This document shows, piece by piece, positions 12,061 through 58,420 of a stretch of 64,000 bases of DNA. The DNA is taken from positions 124,001 to 188,000 of the forward strand of contig WPIO01000186.1 in NCBI GenBank assembly GCA_009760855.2, in the 5' to 3' direction. The translations under genes were made by a program, and so were the position numbers. Origin of the DNA: Cristatella mucedo. Taxonomy: Eukaryota > Bryozoa > Phylactolaemata > Cristatellidae. Every line of letters begins with the position of its first letter. The stretch's first letter is position 1. The notes beneath the pieces were generated by a model. It was not told the DNA's origin. It was given only the letters and a program-made list of their open reading frames with translations, and ran no database searches.

Positions 12061-12530
12061 GCCAGATTATCTTGAAGACTTGTATAGTGGAAGTACTGCT
12101 CACTTGACAGTAGACGAATCCTCAGAGATTAGAAACTTTCTTGTGCGTTATGCAAATGTGTTTTCGTCTGATGATCACGACTTAATATTCACTGATTTGA
12201 TGGAGCTTTTGATTGATGCAGGCAACAATGCACTAATCAGGCTGCGACCTAGAAGCAAAGCGCCGAAATACAGAAATGAGCTCCAGAAAATCGTGGACCG
12301 TTATGTTAAATACGAGGTTGTGGAAAAATTATTGGTTCTCTCTACTTGATCTGAAGTTGGGTCAAGTGAAAATGGCCGAGGAAGATTGACCGAAAACGGT
12401 TTTTCATATGGTCAAGGGCTTTGGCAATTTGGTTTGTGTAGTTCGCCATTTGACCGGCTGATGGGGAAAGCGTTAGAAGGTCTTCATTGGAAGACGGCTC
12501 TGATTTAATTTTGACCACTGTCATGACCAA

Positions 12531-13221
12531 CACCAATCACAAGTCGAGAGGCCACCTCAGCCCGTGACTGGCTGAAAAAGCAAGTGAAAATAAAATAAAA
12601 GCAATTAGAAGCCCACTAAAATTTTGGAACGACGCCGCCGTAAAGTGAGGTCTTTTTTGCACCGGCCTGAAATCGAATTGGTCGTGGTTATTTTTGGACC
12701 ATATTTCTCACGCACGACACCTTTTTAATCTATTTGAACATCTTGCTTTGTGCAGCGTGATTTTGCAGATCCTCTATTGAAAATCAGTTAGAACTCCATA
12801 AGCTGTTAAAGCGAGTCATTACTTGCCAAAAAGGGCACCCGGCGACTGCAAAAGGAATAGCAAAAGCAGGCTGCCACTCGTGCTACCTCTAGAAAAGGCT
12901 GAGTCGAATTTTGTCAGGCACTCAAGAATCTCGATAAGGGCTTTCAATGGAATTCATCCGGCAACTGGGGTGCCGCCTCGGATCGCTCGGGAAAATTTCG
13001 CGAGCGCCCCAAACCACCCGACGCAGAGCGAGCGTGTGGAGAGGTCGCACAAAGCACCAGCGAGTCGCCTCGCGGTACCCCCTCAAAGGCGATCTGGCAA
13101 GAGCGATGACAACCCGGCCCTCGAAGAACTAACTTGGCGCTACAACAAGCTCTGCAGTTGCCGACCAATGCACCAGCCAAGAGCACGGCAATGGCTCAGC
13201 TGAGGCCGCAGTAGGACGCAG
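12531..13221. other. Intergenic, no gene recognised
   Basis: An ORF at 12823-13203 is arginine- and proline-rich, has overlapping ORFs on both strands and no family motif, so it is not called a gene. It may be part of the 3' half of the Gypsy relic. Confidence 0.35.
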
Positions 13222-13400
13222 CTGCTGACCCTGTGCATGTCACCCCTAACCGTATTATTCATTTCGTTTGTTTTTCAAGCATGATTTTACTTACCATTCA
13301 ATTGCATTTCACTTTACAGCAAATGTAAAGCGCCTAGAGAGAGAGATTAAGTTCTCTGAAGGCGCTTTATCAAGTGAATTAATATTATTATTATTATTAG
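13222..13400 (+). mobile_element. LINE-A 3' terminus, forward
   Basis: Only the last part of the 3' UTR, the stem-loop (AAAGCGCC ... GGCGCTTT, about 13327-13368) and an (ATT)n tail are present. Confidence 0.85.
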
Positions 13401-14216
13401 CTGACGATAGAATCAGCTGGGGTGCGATTTAGGGAACGAAAGCTACAGTCGCCAAGGCGTGGCACTGACACCGCTGAAAGCACAAGAACGAAAGAACCAC
13501 GCAGCAGCATTGTAAAGCCGTCTGGTCGTATGCATATGCAAATGGGCCGTATTGATGCTGTGCATGTTATCACGAACCATATCGACATGCTTACTGTACA
13601 GCATATTCCAATAGCCTCGAAAGAAATTTAGTTCTTAATGAGGGGGCAAATACGGATGTATTATTATTAGTTATCATTATCAAAGCATGACACAGAAACG
13701 GATACTTAGTTGTGCAGCGTACTAGACCAGGGCCCTAGCTCTAAGGGGGCGCTGGAAGCTGTCTCGGTCTCTGAAGGCACCCAGGATGGACCCTCGGACT
13801 AGGCGTCCTGCCGTTGGCGAGGACCAAGTGAACCGGAACGTCTGCTTCGTCCTGCGACCACGAAGCTTCGCATGCAGCAGGTTCTTCTGCGTCACCCGTT
13901 AACTTCGATTATTTCGTTTTGAAGTGCATGCCTGGCGCGAATGAACCGCGACGTAGGCACCGGGGGCTTTCTACTGCTGACTCCCATCGAGGCCAAGCCA
14001 AATCCCTGGACATTAACCACCAGCCTTTACCGAAGGAAAGCCGCGGCAGTTCCGCCGAAGAAGCTACGATCCACGTGGTGCTGAGTGAGCTCATTCATTC
14101 GAGTGCAGCTCTCATTGGCTTCTATTAAATTAATGTAACCTAGTTTGTCTCGTGCAGATTACCGAAAACATAGTAGTCACGTACAATATCAAAATTAAGT
14201 CTTACAGAAGCTGAGT
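13401..14216. other. Intergenic, no gene recognised
   Basis: Mixed-composition sequence upstream of the tRNA gene. Short overlapping ORFs near 13909-14128 exist on both strands without recognisable domains. Confidence 0.35.
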
Positions 14217-14338
14217 GTCAGAATGGCCGAGCGGTCTAAGGCGCCAGACTCAAGGCTACCTTACCATGTAAACTGGTGCACATGGGTGGGCGTTCTGGTC
14301 CTCGTAAGAGGGCGTGGGTTCAAATCCCACTTCTGACA
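14217..14338 (+). tRNA. tRNA-Leu (anticodon CAA) with a 38-nt intron
   Basis: The acceptor stem GTCAGAA (14217-14223) pairs perfectly with TTCTGAC (14331-14337), followed by the discriminator A. The anticodon stem CCAGA (14244-14248) pairs with TCTGG (14294-14298), with anticodon CAA at 14251-14253. An intron of about 38 nt follows position 37 (14255-14292), the usual place; tRNA-Leu(CAA) genes carry an intron here in many eukaryotes. Removing it leaves 84 nt with a long variable arm, as expected for leucine. The A box TGGCCGAGCGG is at 14224-14234 and the B box GGTTCAAATCC at 14317-14327. The gene looks intact and is transcribed from its internal promoter. Confidence 0.96.
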
Positions 14339-14341
14339 AAA

Positions 14342-14346
14342 TTTTT
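14342..14346 (+). terminator. RNA polymerase III terminator of tRNA-Leu
   Basis: A run of five T residues lies four bases after the mature 3' end, the normal position and form of a Pol III stop. Confidence 0.85.
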
Positions 14347-14756
14347 GCCGAACCAGTATCAACTTTAGACGACTTGTCTGAGTTCTAAATTTACAATAAT
14401 TGCTTGTCCATATCTGAATCAATGCATAACTAGAGAAGATATTTCAATGAACTCGTAACCCAGGGCTAATTTTGTTCTTAACGATAAGAAATCAGCAGCT
14501 TCAAATAACGTCGAGCTGACCTAACTACCTGGGCTCACAATAAATCAGCCAGGTGGTTACCTATCCTTACGTATTCTTACATATCCTTCACATATCCTTA
14601 CAATCTTTCTGATCGCGTATTTTAATAGCCCCAATCATTATTTTCTTAATGCTTAGGTAAGAATTGGTTCAGCGATTTTTGTGTTCGGCTGGGTTATTAG
14701 AGAAGCACGATCAGATTTCGGAACCTCATCTGAACGCTTCGATGCTACGGCCAGCT
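14347..14756. other. Intergenic, no gene recognised
   Basis: AT-rich flank of the tRNA gene. A short region near 14550-14610 repeats variants of ATATCCTTAC. Confidence 0.35.
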
Positions 14757-14796
14757 AACGGCTGAAAAAATTGCCAGCTGATTAAACAGCCTGTTT

Positions 14797-14841
<45 letters not shown>

Positions 14842-15135
14842 CACTTGATAAAGCGCCCTCAGAGAACTCATTCTCTTCCTGGGCGCTTTACATTTGCTGC
14901 AAAGGGAAACGCGATTGAATGGTGAGTAATATCAGGCTTGATAAACAACATGAATAACCGGTTAGGGGTTACATGTACAGGGTCCGCATGCAAATACGAC
15001 AGAAGAGCCATCAGGCCTATTACCACTGCTGCAAGCGGCAATAACGAATCGTCTACAGCAGGGTTCAAACCCACGAGCTCAGGACTTCAGTAATGAAAAC
15101 TAGCCGACTTACCAAGTTCATCATCACACCTGACT
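14757..15135 (-). mobile_element. LINE-A tail flanked by SINE-1 pieces, reverse
   Basis: A reverse LINE-A 3' end ((AAT)n about 14800-14840, stem-loop complement about 14850-14890, 3' UTR to about 14998) is bordered by SINE-1 sequence in reverse: its 3' end near 14765-14797 (ATTAAACAGCCTGTTTTATA) and its tRNA head near 15000-15135 (GGTTCAAACCCACGA). This looks like a LINE-A tail inserted within a reverse SINE-1. Confidence 0.7.
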
Positions 15136-17086
15136 CGGGTGGCAGAGCCGAACTAGGACTTCCCTAACAACTATATAGTTCTGCACAGGTACTCGGCCAA
15201 TCGAACTAGTGGCTCTACTGAGGAGCCGGAAGCTGCCTTCAACTTTGAGTGAGCCCGTTTATGTCGCCGTGGTCTCTCTTGAGGCATGAGCTAAGGGTGT
15301 GTCCAGTACATCAGGAACAGATACTGCTCACTTCATCGCTGCTTGAGAAAAGCCATCATGCAGCTGGCGCACCAATTTGCGAAGACAGTGCCAGGCAAGT
15401 TGGCTACCTTTAGGGATCTATAATTCATGGAGACTGTCAAGTCTCGCTTGGCTAGGACCGTCGATTGGAAGCGACAGTTGGGTCTCATTCAATATGTGGG
15501 ATACGCGCGATTGAATGTAGCGCAGAGTAACATGGTCTAAAGCGAGAGAAAGAGTTATCGAGAGAGCGAGTGAATGGGAGACAGCGAGAGTGACCCAAAG
15601 AGCGCTAGCGAGAGCGAGCCACGAGGTCCTGTCCGGGTGACTGGTTCGTCACCAGGACAGGAGCTGGGTGCAGGCAGAATTATGTACTATAGACGTGATA
15701 TTTCGCCGGCAATGGCAAATGGCAATGGCAATGGCAATGCTAGAAGCTTTCTCTGGCACTCATAGGTCGCTTGGTGGCTTTACGTTGTTGTTTTACTGCG
15801 GTTCGACTTACGAGCTTTCCCATGTGTGCCGTCGCGACTGACGTGAATGCAGATACCTACAGTCGCTCACTTTTGAGTGCACTTGAGCTTTCTTCCACGC
15901 TCTCTAGTGAGTGTGAAAGCGAATTTCCGTAGGGTGACCGCAGTTCTGTACTCGGCGATATTTTTAAAGCTTGCACGGCTCCATACCATTGTCTACTTGT
16001 GGTACAGTCTCCTGCATCACGTGAGTGCTTGTCGTGCACGACGTTGCCCGACTGACCTGTCATCCAGTAAGCAGAGCGCAGCTGCTTTCGCCATTCACCT
16101 GCACGACCTTCTAAAGGCAATTAGCCTTCGCCATCTTACAATTAGGAAGTCTACAGGATGCTTTCTTTGCCTGAGATCTGAAGAGGTGTGTGCTCGAATT
16201 GCTAGCTCACATGCTTGAGAATGTTTTGTTTAAAATTATTGTTTGCTTGTGCCAAATTGACGATTAGGGAATGTATCACTGCATTTCATGCGGAATCTTC
16301 ACTTCGTCTCGCAGAGTGTTGTTATGCTACTTGGCGTCGCCGAGCAAGTGCTTGTCGAATAAGCTTATAAATTGCAGGTCTAGTTTACCGCAGGTTCAAC
16401 AGTGTGGACAGTATGTGGCTTCGATTAAGCGTCCTTATTCGTGGTTCCCACAATGTTGGCATTTTAAATACTCAAATACTCAGCCGAAAATCCTGCAGTC
16501 TGAAAGCCAGCCGTGTCATACTAATAGTAATAATTCAAATAATAATAGTGACGGTATTTTTTGTTTAGTGCCGTGAGAGCACCAAATCTCTTTCGAGGCA
16601 TTGCTAGAAAGCATTTGCAATCGGTTAAGGATTCAGGAATGTGCTACGTATTGGATAGGGAATACACTTTGCACACGTGCAAGGAGTTTCGACATATCAG
16701 GTTGAGAGCAAAAAGGTTTGTTCGGCAAGCCACTAGATTCCATTGCCACCTGCCGGCTTTTCTAGGCTCGTGGTAGCCGTCGAAGCTAAAAAACATCATC
16801 GCAAGTTTGCTGGGACCAGCCAACATTTGCACATATTCGTGCTTATTTTGGAAGTGGGAGCTTCCAGCGCTGCCGGTGCTGGCAGCTCCTTTATCGGCCT
16901 GCTTAGGTGAAGGAAGGGGGCGTGTCAAGTTACAAGGCTCGCATTTCCTGCCTGTTGCGAGCCCTCCAAAGCACCGCCATCATATCACTCCTCCTCCCTG
17001 CCCGCACGGCATGACACCGCCATGGCCATCAGGGTCTGCTGCTGCAATGGGTCGTGTCGTTTAAGTTCTTTCCTAGTTTGCTGTAA
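15136..17086. other. Region upstream of SUGCT, no gene recognised
   Basis: No repeat family is evident. There is a GAGA-rich stretch near 15540-15620 and a short GGCAAT-type tandem run near 15710-15740. The promoter of the downstream SUGCT gene, and possibly a 5' non-coding exon, should lie here, but no motif is decisive. Confidence 0.35.
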
Positions 17087-51703
<34,617 letters not shown>

Positions 51704-53072
51704 ACTCCACCTATGTCATGCACCCACTGTGTTCGCGTCAGCATCGCCGCTTTGGGGAACGATGCCGTTCAAAAGAGGAGGCTTTTCCCTTACTGACTCG
51801 ATGCTGTTTTAATTTCTCCACTCTGATCGGGGCGGGGTAGGGGTAGGGGAGGGGGCACCAAGCAGCGAACACTTGGCTGGTGCGTCGAATGCCGTCGCTT
51901 TTCCCCTGGGCCTTGCTCCAACGATCATTTCAGCCCAAGGTCCCGGAATGGGACGTAGCCTCGCCAGGACATCGTGCACGTGCTTCGCTTTGCTGTGACA
52001 ACGGATTCCAATGCACACCTCAGCTCGTGGGTGCGTGCGAATTGATCGCATCGACACTGGAGCCAGTCCGCTTGGACCGAAAACGTTGGAGCTGAAGTGC
52101 GGCGACCTTCGCCCATAACATAATATAGCAGATCTACGAAGTAGCACCTAGGACCGGCGACGGCTGCATGTAGCTGCCTGCTTCTTGGTGCATTAAGAAA
52201 AGGCAGAGCATTCATGCATGTATGTTAATCAATGACAGCGTGTGCCCGTGCACGATAGCCGAAAGTTTACCGCATCTTTTTGCCTTGGGCGCTCATTCCT
52301 ACTACTAGCGCTTGCTTGCATATTTTCTTTTTATTTCCTGCAGCACTCCGCACGGCCGCATTGACTTCGAGTCATTGATTGGTTCGTTGTGCTGCTCGCT
52401 TACATTGGCAATGAGAGCAGTCCTTTCCACGGCTGCCTGCTCCCCTCCCCCAGCTGCAAGGAGCGCTGGGGAAGCCGTGCCGCCCGAAGGGGCATGCGCT
52501 AGCCTGCTTAAGTTCTTCCGAGCGTGGCGAGTTTACGTCTGACCCTCGAGAAGTTTCCGCAGGCAACCTGCTCGTTACTCGGTAGACGTTGGCAGTTTTC
52601 GTCTTTGTTGAAGTCTTGGGATTCGAGATGAAAGTATTTCTCGCATATAGAATCTCTATCAGCTCTGTGAAAAGTGCATATCCATGAGGGTTCTCAGACT
52701 TTCTGCCGCCAGCACGGGGTGGGGGGGAAGGGACCATCAAGCCCCCATCCCCCCTGCTCCATTAAACCGACCTGAAGTGCAGAGAAAGAAAGGCCAGCGA
52801 GCCAACTGGTCCCACTTGGACCGACTTGATGGTCGACCTGTATAGGAGGCAAGTGGGCCTATGCCTACAGCTGACAAGCCCGGTCACGGGCTCGAGTCTT
52901 TCAGCAAAAATCCTACTATATACATATACAATGCCTGCTAAAACAAAAATGGAAATGATAGCGACTAAGGCGACACTACCTCGGTCCAGAGTTCGTGGGA
53001 TCAAATCCTGCGGTGAGTGGTTCTTTATCGCAGCTGCAAGCTGTGGTGATAGCCGTAAAGGTTCTTCTGTTG
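51704..53072. other. SUGCT 3' flank and intergenic
   Basis: It probably holds the 3' UTR, without an obvious poly(A) signal. ORFs on both strands at 51809-52215 and 52372-52740 have no domain. A SINE-1 piece lies at about 52960-53072 (GGTCCAGAGTTCGTGGGATC, TTCTTTATCGCAGCTGCAAG). Confidence 0.5.
52875..52971 (+). repeat. Direct repeat, copy 1
   Basis: About 97 bp beginning CAAGCCCGGTCACGGGCTCG and ending GCGACTAAGGC. It resembles 53641-53729 and includes a tRNA B-box-like word, so it may be part of a further SINE. Confidence 0.75.
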
Positions 53073-53628
53073 CTATAATAATAATAATAATAATGCACTT
53101 GATAAAGCGCCCTCAGAGAACTCAACCTCTTTCCAGGTGCTTTACATTTGCTGCAAAGGGAAATGCAATTGAGTGGTGAGTAATATCATGCTTGATAAAC
53201 AAACAACATGAATAACATGGTTAGGGGTGATATGCACACGGTCAGCATGCAAATGTGGTTAGTGGCAGCATGCACAGTGTCAGCACGCATAAGCACATCC
53301 AGCACGAATCGCAGGGACCCAATGAATGCTGTCCTAAATAGGTGTTTTTAAGTTCTTAAAAAAGAGTTTGTCACCTATTTATGACACCATTTACTGGGTC
53401 TCCGAGATTCGTCCTTTTGTGCTTATGCGTGCTGACACAGGTGCATGCTGGCACTAACCACACTTCCATGCTGACCCTGTGCATGTTACCTCTAACCGTG
53501 TTATGCATGTTGTTTATCAAGCATACCACTCAGCATTCAATTGTGTTTCCTTTGCAGCGAATGTAAAGCGCCTAGAAAGAGATTGAGTTCTCTGAGGGCG
53601 CTTAATCAAGTGCATTATTATTATTGTT
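53073..53628. mobile_element. Head-to-head pair of LINE-A 3' ends (palindrome)
   Basis: A reverse LINE-A terminus ((AAT)n, hairpin complement, 3' UTR; 53073 to about 53357) is joined directly to a forward one (about 53358-53628 with hairpin and ATT repeats). Both arms begin at nearly the same LINE position (AAGTTCTT / AAAAAAGAG), so the unit is an imperfect palindrome of about 550 bp with outward-facing tails. Confidence 0.85.
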
Positions 53629-53640
53629 AAATCAGTATTT

Positions 53641-53729
53641 CAAGCCCGGTCGTGGGTTCGAGTCTTTCAGCAAACAATCTTACTATACACAATGCCTGCT
53701 AAAAAAACGGAAGTAGTAGCGACTAAGGC
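53641..53729 (+). repeat. Direct repeat, copy 2
   Basis: Counterpart of 52875-52971 (CAAGCCCGGTCGTGGGTTCG ... GCGACTAAGGC), with several small deletions. Confidence 0.75.
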
Positions 53730-54730
53730 TCTTGGCTGCTTTTTAAACCGATACATGTGTTTTCATTGGTCGACCATAAGTCTTTTTTTCACAAGCTTCC
53801 TACGTCTGACTCGAAGCATGTGGAAGGTTTGGTGCCTGCGTGGTTTAATCCAGGCTACAAACCGTTTGGACCGCGAACTCGTCGCTCGTCGTTGGTGGTT
53901 CACGAGAAGCAGCCTCGATGCTCGTCCAGCAGCTGCCTGAATTCTGCTTTAAAAGTGATGGATGTGCCGTGCCAGCCTCGGTATCGTCCGGCCGTGCTCC
54001 TAAGCCTCGTAGTCTCGGCCGAGTTGGCTGGGTCGAAATTACCCTATGTATCGGGGCCTCGGGCCAGCTGTTCAATGCATGCCTCGAAATCTTCCCCCAT
54101 AGATCTTGCAGTGCGGATGCTAGCTAGTAAATTCAGTGACCATCAGGCACGTAAATAGCAGCTAGTATTGGGTTAAATTGCGATCGTGCCCGAGCAATAC
54201 AGGATCCGTGTATTGATCCTATTCTGTTCATGACACAAAGAAAATTGGATTTGAGGTCCCGAGCATTACTAATTGCAGTCGTATTTTTTCTTGCGGTTAG
54301 TCTGGCTTGGGCAGTGATAGTGCCTAATTTCGGCACGTACTCTCATATGCTTGCGATTGCATTTGAAATATATCCTGTGTATGCCGTATGTAGCTTCTCA
54401 AAACTCGCTTTGCGAGTCGCCTGTTGAGTCTCAACATGAGCCTCCAGTTAAACAGCGTATTGATTGAAAAAGCTACGTGCTATCGATTGAACCTTTGAAT
54501 TAGTAATAATTCGCTTGTGTAGCGCCCGACGGTTCTATCCTGGCACGGGTTAGGGTTCAAAATCCCACTGCAAAAGCAAACACGAGTATTAAGCTTAGGC
54601 CAGCATGCCAAAGTAAACATGACGCCACTTGTCGCCACCAATAGGTAATGTAATGTATCTTCTGAGTGTAGTGCCACAAACGCTGGGTGGGTGTTACGCT
54701 GGAGAGCTTTCTAGAACGAACTCGAAGCCT
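53730..54730. other. Intergenic, no gene recognised
   Basis: ORFs at 53757-54158 and 54230-54427 have no recognised family; the latter has a hydrophobic segment but no context. A GGGTTCAAAATCCC word near 54548 resembles a tRNA B box, without the rest of a tRNA. Confidence 0.35.
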
Positions 54731-56594
54731 AATAATAATAATGCACTTGATAAAGCGCCCTCAGAGAACTGAATCTCTTTCTAGGCACTTTACATTTGCT
54801 GCAAAGTGAAATGCAATTGAATGGTAAGTAAAATCATGCTTGACAAACAAACAAAATGAATATTATGGTTAGGGGTGACATGTACAAGGTCAGCATGCTA
54901 ATATGGTTAGTGGCAGCATGCACAGTGTCAGCAGGCATAAGCACATTAAGGACGAATCACAGGGACCAACTAAATGCTGTCCTAAATAGGTGTGTTATTA
55001 GGTTCCTTTTAAATGTGGTCAGGTCAGGGGATGTTCTGACGTAGGTCGGGAGGGAGTTCCAGGCTTTGAGAGCATACGAACTAAATGTACGGTCTACAAA
55101 CGATTTAAGGTTCGTACGAGGTATCTGTAGACGGTTAGATTCCGAAAAGCAGGTGGTACGACGCGTGGCCTGATGGGGTAGTATATCTGAGAGATAGGCT
55201 GGAGCCATTGAGTGAAGGGACTTAAAAGTAAGCGACAAAACCTTGAAGTCAATCCGTTGCTTGACTGGTAGCCAGTACGGGTCGGCGAGAAGTGCAGTAA
55301 TGTGGCAAGTGCGACGCTCACGACAGACAAGCCTAGATGCAGAGTTTTGCACCAGCTGCAATCGCCTGATCGCACATGCTGGTAGGCCAGTAAGCAGTGA
55401 GTTGCAGAAGTCGAGACGAGATGTCACGAATGCATGGACCAACTTGGACGTGGTATTTTTATCTAAGCAGGCCCGAATTTTAGCAATGTTATGAAGCTGA
55501 AAATAGGCGGATTTGATTGACTGTGGAGCTGATACGGTCGTCTAACGAGAGGTCGCTGTGGAATATGACACCTAGAATTCGAGCTGATTCAACTGGAGAT
55601 ATGCTGGCAGAGCCAATTTTGAGTCTGCCTTTCCTATCTCTGAATCACACTGGGTTTGCCCATAACTAGTAAGTTAGTTTTATTATCGGTTAGTTATAGA
55701 AAATTTGCTGCCATCCATGTGTGGATGTCATTAATGCATGTAGCAAGTGAGTTGAGAAATTTTTAGGTGCTCGAAGGATGGGTGGGATCAAAGCAAAGGT
55801 ACAACTGAGTGTCATCTGCATAGAAGTGAAAGCCTAGATTGTGCTTGGCAATCACATCGGCAAGAGGGAGAGTATAAACCGTGAAAAGAACCGGACCGAG
55901 GACGGAGCCCTGAGGTACTCCATATTTTAGAGGTACTTCAGATGATCTTTGTCCATTCACGTCATTACTCTGGAGTCTTCCACTGAGATAGGACCTGAAC
56001 TACTGAAGAGCAGTGCTAGTGATGCCTAGGCGAGATGAGAGGCGCTCTAGAAGAACTTTATGATCGATGGTGTCAAAAGCTGCCGAAAGATCGAGCAAAA
56101 CAAGCAGAGGCACTCTACCCATGTCTGCATTCCTAAGTAGGTCGTTGTACACCCTAAGCAATGCTGACTCTGTGGAGTGATTAGCTCTAAAGCCAGACTG
56201 GAACTTACTAGCAAGATTTGAGATTTCAATATACGAGTTCAGCTGGTCCGCGACGACCCGTTCGAGTGTCTTTGATAGGAATGGTAGAAGGGAAACTGGG
56301 CGGCAGTTGCTTAAGTTCTCTTGGTCTAGTGTTGCTTTCTTGAGAAGTGGCCTCACTACAGCTTTTTTGAAAGGTGCTGGGACATGACCTGAGGCTAATG
56401 ACATATTAATCATGTTAGTTATGCATGGCAGCAGCAGATCAATGTAACGTAGGAGCAGGACAGTGGGGATAGGGTCCAGAGGACTTGTTGTCTTTTTCGA
56501 TTGAGATACGAACTTTAGGACTAGATCACTAGTGACCTGCTTGAATGTAGACATTGAGGTGCAGCCAGGAACCGAGGAACAGCATTCTAGTGGA
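54731..56594 (-). mobile_element. LINE-A, 5'-truncated, reverse, ORF broken
   Basis: On the minus strand: RT from a linker (CCSSVPGCTSMSTFKQVTSD) through YRPVSLLPF-like words, SGFRANHSTESALLRV, AAFDTIDHKVLLERL, then [13 protein letters not shown] and [10 protein letters not shown], then the C-terminal domain (54957-55442), 3' UTR, hairpin complement and (AAT)n near 54731. Frames change near 55970 and between 55450 and 55760. Non-LINE sequence begins at about 56595. Confidence 0.9.
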
Positions 56595-57600
56595 TTTCGT
56601 TCGGCACGGAGACCTGTTGCTAGAATGTTGCATGGAGATGTTGCTGGAATGTTGGAGGATGTTGCTAGAATGTGCACCGAATCATGGGCGCGCACGCATA
56701 GCAAAGAACCGAAAGTAAAGTTCACTCAGACAAAAATGAAGCTGACCGGAACAGATGCGTCTTCATCTGTGACTTGAAGAATGCACGATAGTTGCATGCG
56801 GTGAACGTGCGTGAATCGTGCGCGAAAGGTGGACACTTTCGCTGAAGTGTGGGCACTTCGAATGGTCGTAAAAGTATTGCAAACACCAGCTCAGATACCA
56901 GCCACAGTGCCCCTCGCTAGTAATGATGGAGTTTTTTCATCACCTTTCACCTTTTTTCATCACAATTCATCACCTTCAGTAGCTTCCCAAAGATATAAGG
57001 ACTTAGCGAGTCTCACGCAGGAGAGTTGCCTAAGCCGCAGCACTTAGAGCCTTCGCGGCTTTTGATCCAAATTCGGTAGCCAACAGACCCTATTGCAAGC
57101 AGCAAAGATAAAATGAGAAGCTTAGCTCAGCCAGGACGGCAGTGGAGGATGTGAGTAGCATGGAAGTAGTGTTTCAATGCGGATGGAAACAATGTGGCGC
57201 AGTCGACAAGAAGTCAATGCTTACGAATACTATGAGTTGATTTCTCAACTTAAGGCCTGCAGATCAAAAGCTACTGTCACCAACACACTTAAAGCGAAGA
57301 AGTTAAATGGCTTATTAATTTTTCATATAGAACCTTGCGCCACGAGGGAGCTGAAAGTGGTGCACCTATTCAGCCAGGTACGAAGAAGCAAAGCCATGGC
57401 AGTCAGCGTAAAAATTGTCTATGCACTCGTTGATCGACTGGATGCCATCAATTTTTTAAAGCAAACGAGACACATGGCTGAACCCCCTCTGATTTGATTA
57501 GTGCATTGAAGCCATATACATCACCAGCTGCAGCTTAAATGCATTTACGGTAGCCCAGCCAAAGAGGATGACAGTAGTCCAGCCTAGGCACAAGCAGAGA
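56595..57600. other. Intergenic with a LINE-B remnant
   Basis: Words of the LINE-B 3' region occur at about 57020-57130 in reverse (GCCTTCGCGGCTTTTGATCC, AGCAAAGATAAAATGAGAAG). An ORF at 57177-57497 has no clear domain beyond possible LINE-B antisense. Confidence 0.4.
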
Positions 57601-57915
57601 GCTAGCTAGATTCTTAGCCAGACGCTGCGATAGGCAGTACATAATGATGCAACAGGATTGAACGTGGTGGCTGTAGAAGCGGTCTTCCCAATGAAGATTT
57701 TAAACTGTAGGCAGTTATCAAAGAAGACGATAAAATACCAAGCAGGTAGTGACGGTCCATAATAGCTTTCAAGATTATTCGAATGTCTGCAAGGCAAGCA
57801 TTCAGTTTATCCCTAACTGCAGCTGATTCCGAGGGTTTGAATGACACATTCGGCAGAGCATCTTTAGAATAGAAGTGCCATCTGAGGATCACGTGGGCCC
57901 GATTCACTTTTACCC
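57600..57915 (-). mobile_element. LINE-B RT fragment, reverse
   Basis: The minus strand encodes VSFKPSESAAVRDKLNACLA preceded by a damaged catalytic box (WHFYSKDA instead of YADD). Confidence 0.65.
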
Positions 57916-58056
57916 CCGAGAAGTTTCTAGAAGGCCTAAATTGAGAATCGAAAACGACCGGTAATTACTGTAGTTACTGCTTGCAAAACTCCGAAGGTGG
58001 GTGCTCTGCTGGATGAGACGGGTCGCCACACAAGAAAAGCTTGGAACGATCGGAAA

Positions 58057-58420
58057 ATGTATCTCCGTCTGTCTGTAACTCCACAAAGTCATAAGGACCA
58101 GGTGGGTGCTACGCAGGATATTTTTGTATAGCCCACTCACAGCCTAAGCGGCTTTCGGTACACGCATTCGGTAGCCAACAGACTTTGTCTCAGGCAACAA
58201 AGAGAAAGTGGGAAGTATAGCAGAGTCAGGAGAGCAGTTGAGGTAGTGAGTAGCACGGAAGTAGCAGCTCAGGACCGCTGAAAAGGATGGGCCATAGTCG
58301 GCAGTAGGAGACTAGTTGTCGTTGCGTAAGAATTGTGGAAGCGAGTTCCACAGGCTAGGACCTGCAGAGCTAAAGCTTCTGTCGCCAACTGTCTTTAAGA
58401 TTCGAACAAAGACAGATCGC
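58057..58420 (-). mobile_element. LINE-B 3' region, reverse
   Basis: AATGTATCTCCGTCTGTCTG marks the 3' end. CTCCACAAAGTCATAAGGAC, GCGGCTTTCGGTACACGCAT and CAACAAAGAGAAAGTGGGAA follow as in 42705-42870. Confidence 0.7.

Larger units (their letters stand above)
8800..12530 (+). pseudogene. Ty3/Gypsy retrotransposon relic (protease and RT remnants)
   Basis: Several plus-strand segments keep the order of a Gypsy polyprotein. An aspartic protease remnant has LVDTGCELSF near 10735-10765 and VFVVDINDPCIFGLDNL near 10856-10907, in two different frames. A pre-RT segment near 11170-11300 reads IVPVILANISDQPRALKAEV. The RT start near 12055-12330 has LEDLYSGSTAHLT, VFSSDDHDL and IRLRPRSKAPKYRNELQKIV. 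The RT core near 12345-12510 keeps LDLKLGQVKMAEED and ALEGLHWKTALI. Stops and frameshifts are frequent and the catalytic YxDD box is not intact. The region 9043-9408 could be a gag remnant but shows no diagnostic motif. LINE-A copies interrupt the relic at 11325-12060. RNase H and integrase were not seen. Confidence 0.75.

Noticed and set aside
12823-13203. 126-residue basic ORF
   Set aside because: Overlapped by ORFs on both strands, no zinc knuckle or other motif that would make it a Gypsy gag, and bordered by LINE-A.
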